Positions 5,405 to 6,383 of a stretch of DNA of 6,383 nt are shown in pieces. The position numbers were made by a program, and so were the translations under genes. The DNA is from Thermoplasmata archaeon. GTDB taxonomy: Archaea; Thermoplasmatota; Thermoplasmata; Thermoplasmatales; Thermoplasmataceae. The notes below the pieces were generated by a model that worked only from the letters and a program-made list of their open reading frames with translations, did not search any database and had not been told where the DNA came from. How positions within the stretch are numbered: position 1 is the stretch's first letter; every line of letters begins with the position of its first letter. Where the stretch lies: positions 1 to 6,383 of the forward strand of contig JAKBQK010000337.1 in NCBI GenBank assembly GCA_021835265.1, given 5' to 3'.

Positions 5405-6383
5405 TTACTTTTCTGAAATTTTAGTGATTTCCTCAGTGCTAAATCCGAGACTGGAAAGTATGTCAACTGTATCCTCACCAAGTTCAGGCACACGTTCTTT
5501 CCTATTTGACGAAACTGGCACTGCTGGTAGAAAAATTTTCCTATCCCTGAATGTAACACTATTCATACCCTTTAAAGCATCCTCATCATCTAAAAGATCC
5601 CACGGCTTTCTAAGGAATGAATAAACTATCTGATGCCTGTCCAGCAAGTCGGAAAGTTCTTTGGAAGCGTAGTTTGAAATTGTTCCGGAAAGATATGGAA
5701 TCAGTGTTTTCCTGTTTTCATATCTGTCCCTGTTAGTAGCATATCTGTTAGAAATATCTTCTCCTATTCCGAATACATTGCAAAATTTCTTCCATTGCTC
5801 ATCAGTTGTAACTGCAATGAATATCTTCATGTTATCTGAAGTAGGGAAGAAATCATAGATACCCCATGCGAAACCGGCCTCGTTTATTGGTAATAATTCC
5901 CTCTGATTAATCTGATATGTGGATATGTGCTGTCCTATCATAAACATTGCATTTGAAAATAATGAAGAGTCTACGCTCTTACCCTTTCCACTTCTTTCCC
6001 TCTCAAGAATTGCATCATAAATTCCAATTACTGCCATTGAAGCTGAAAACATATCTACCAGTGAAGCACCAACTCTCATTGGCCTGTCCTTTAAACCATT
6101 CATATAGGCAATCCCGGAATCTATCTCTATTGGGTAGTCAAGGGACCTCCTTCCCTCCTTTTTTCCCTTTCCATACCCTCTTATTGATACATAAATCAAC
6201 CCTGGATTTGATTTCTTAAGATTTTCATAATCAAGTCCTAGACCCTTAAGAAAATCACTGCTGAAGTTGTCTATTACTATGTCAGAGCTGTCTATCAATC
6301 TTTTAAGTGCTTCTCTACCATCTGGAACTTTTGTGTTTATGACAACACTCCTTTTGTTTCTGTTGTAATAAGGAAATGAACCA
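5405..6383 (-). CDS. Class III CoA transferase (CaiB/BaiF family), partial at the N-terminus
   Basis: Family III enzymes move CoA between carboxylic acids through an aspartyl-CoA thioester (formyl-CoA:oxalate, carnitine, bile-acid and succinyl-CoA-dependent types). The frame is open from the right edge to TAA 5405-5407, giving 325 residues; family members are usually 360-400, so perhaps 40-70 N-terminal residues lie outside. The visible part begins PYYNRNKRSVVINTK, the family's N(R)GKRS region, then SSDIVIDNFSSDFLKGLGLDYE, NPGLIYVSIRGYG and a conserved segment GASLVDMFSASMAVIGIYDA. The Asp in LVD (codon 6053-6055) is the best candidate for the catalytic aspartate. RSGKGKSVDSSLFSNAM follows, as in the family. 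A TTG at 6298 could be read as a start, but the upstream sequence continues the same domain, so it is internal. The substrate is not identifiable. The gene is convergent with the leuD remnant, 74 bases apart. Confidence 0.92.
   Translation of the reverse strand, partial: GSFPYYNRNKRSVVINTKVPDGREALKRLIDSSDIVIDNFSSDFLKGLGLDYENLKKSNPGLIYVSIRGYGKGKKEGRRSLDYPIEIDSGIAYMNGLKDRPMRVGASLVDMFSASMAVIGIYDAILERERSGKGKSVDSSLFSNAMFMIGQHISTYQINQRELLPINEAGFAWGIYDFFPTSDNMKIFIAVTTDEQWKKFCNVFGIGEDISNRYATNRDRYENRKTLIPYLSGTISNYASKELSDLLDRHQIVYSFLRKPWDLLDDEDALKGMNSVTFRDRKIFLPAVPVSSNRKERVPELGEDTVDILSSLGFSTEEITKISEK

Noticed and set aside
5320..5559. A 79-residue minus-strand frame crossing the convergent spacer
   Set aside because: It overlaps both the CoA transferase C-terminus and the leuD remnant in another frame, and its translation shows no recognisable motif.
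6296..6298. TTG as the start codon of the CoA transferase
   Set aside because: The 28 codons upstream to the window edge read NRNKRSVVINTK and continue the conserved domain, so translation starts outside the window.

Overview
The window looks like a piece of an archaeal chromosome, most likely from the order Thermoplasmatales (Ferroplasma, Acidiplasma, Cuniculiplasma or Thermoplasma relatives). The main clue is a single-chain fusion of the universal tRNA-modification protein Kae1 with the kinase Bud32, seen in this order and some other euryarchaea. Supporting clues are low GC with many ATA, AGA and AGG codons, TATA-like boxes about 25 bases upstream of start codons with no Shine-Dalgarno sites (leaderless transcription), and a Bat-type archaeal regulator. 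The genus is inference only.

Layout: (1) bases 1-1434, minus strand, a kae1-bud32 fusion that runs off the left edge at its C-terminus; (2) 1470-2687, minus, a membrane-anchored family 2 glycosyltransferase of hyaluronan/chitin synthase architecture; (3) 2688-2778, a spacer dense in inverted repeats at the glycosyltransferase promoter; (4) 2779-3684, minus, a pirin-family cupin with all four metal ligands; (5) 3761-4432 (or to 4468), minus, a regulator with a C-terminal Bat-type helix-turn-helix; (6) 4487-5330, plus, the degraded remains of a leuC-leuD (3-isopropylmalate isomerase / homoaconitase family) gene pair; (7) 5405-6383, minus, a class III (CaiB/BaiF-type) CoA transferase that runs off the right edge at its N-terminus.

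The most notable content is region 6. The leuC-like gene stops after its first 110-115 codons, just past a conserved GIEH motif, and lacks the rest of the protein, including all iron-sulfur cysteines. About 10 bases later a leuD-like gene can be followed almost end to end by switching reading frame at least three times and reading through three stop codons. It keeps recognisable motifs such as GDIIVAGENF, a TGxSREQ-like phosphate-binding motif and the EILNSGGMVNYARK tail. This pair is therefore a pseudogene locus, and the cell has either lost that isomerase step or carries another copy. The adjacent regulator is intact, and a perfectly symmetric TATTAATA between them is placed to serve as a shared promoter element.

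The intact genes do not form one pathway. They are tRNA modification (Kae1-Bud32), surface or lipid glycosylation (glycosyltransferase), a pirin, a regulator and a CoA transferase. The minus-strand genes are spaced 35-91 bases apart, several with their own TATA-like element, so they need not form one operon. I found no tRNA, rRNA, CRISPR array, insertion sequence or defence system. I see no convincing undescribed system here. The decaying leuCD locus and the palindrome cluster at the glycosyltransferase promoter are the points that merit a second look.
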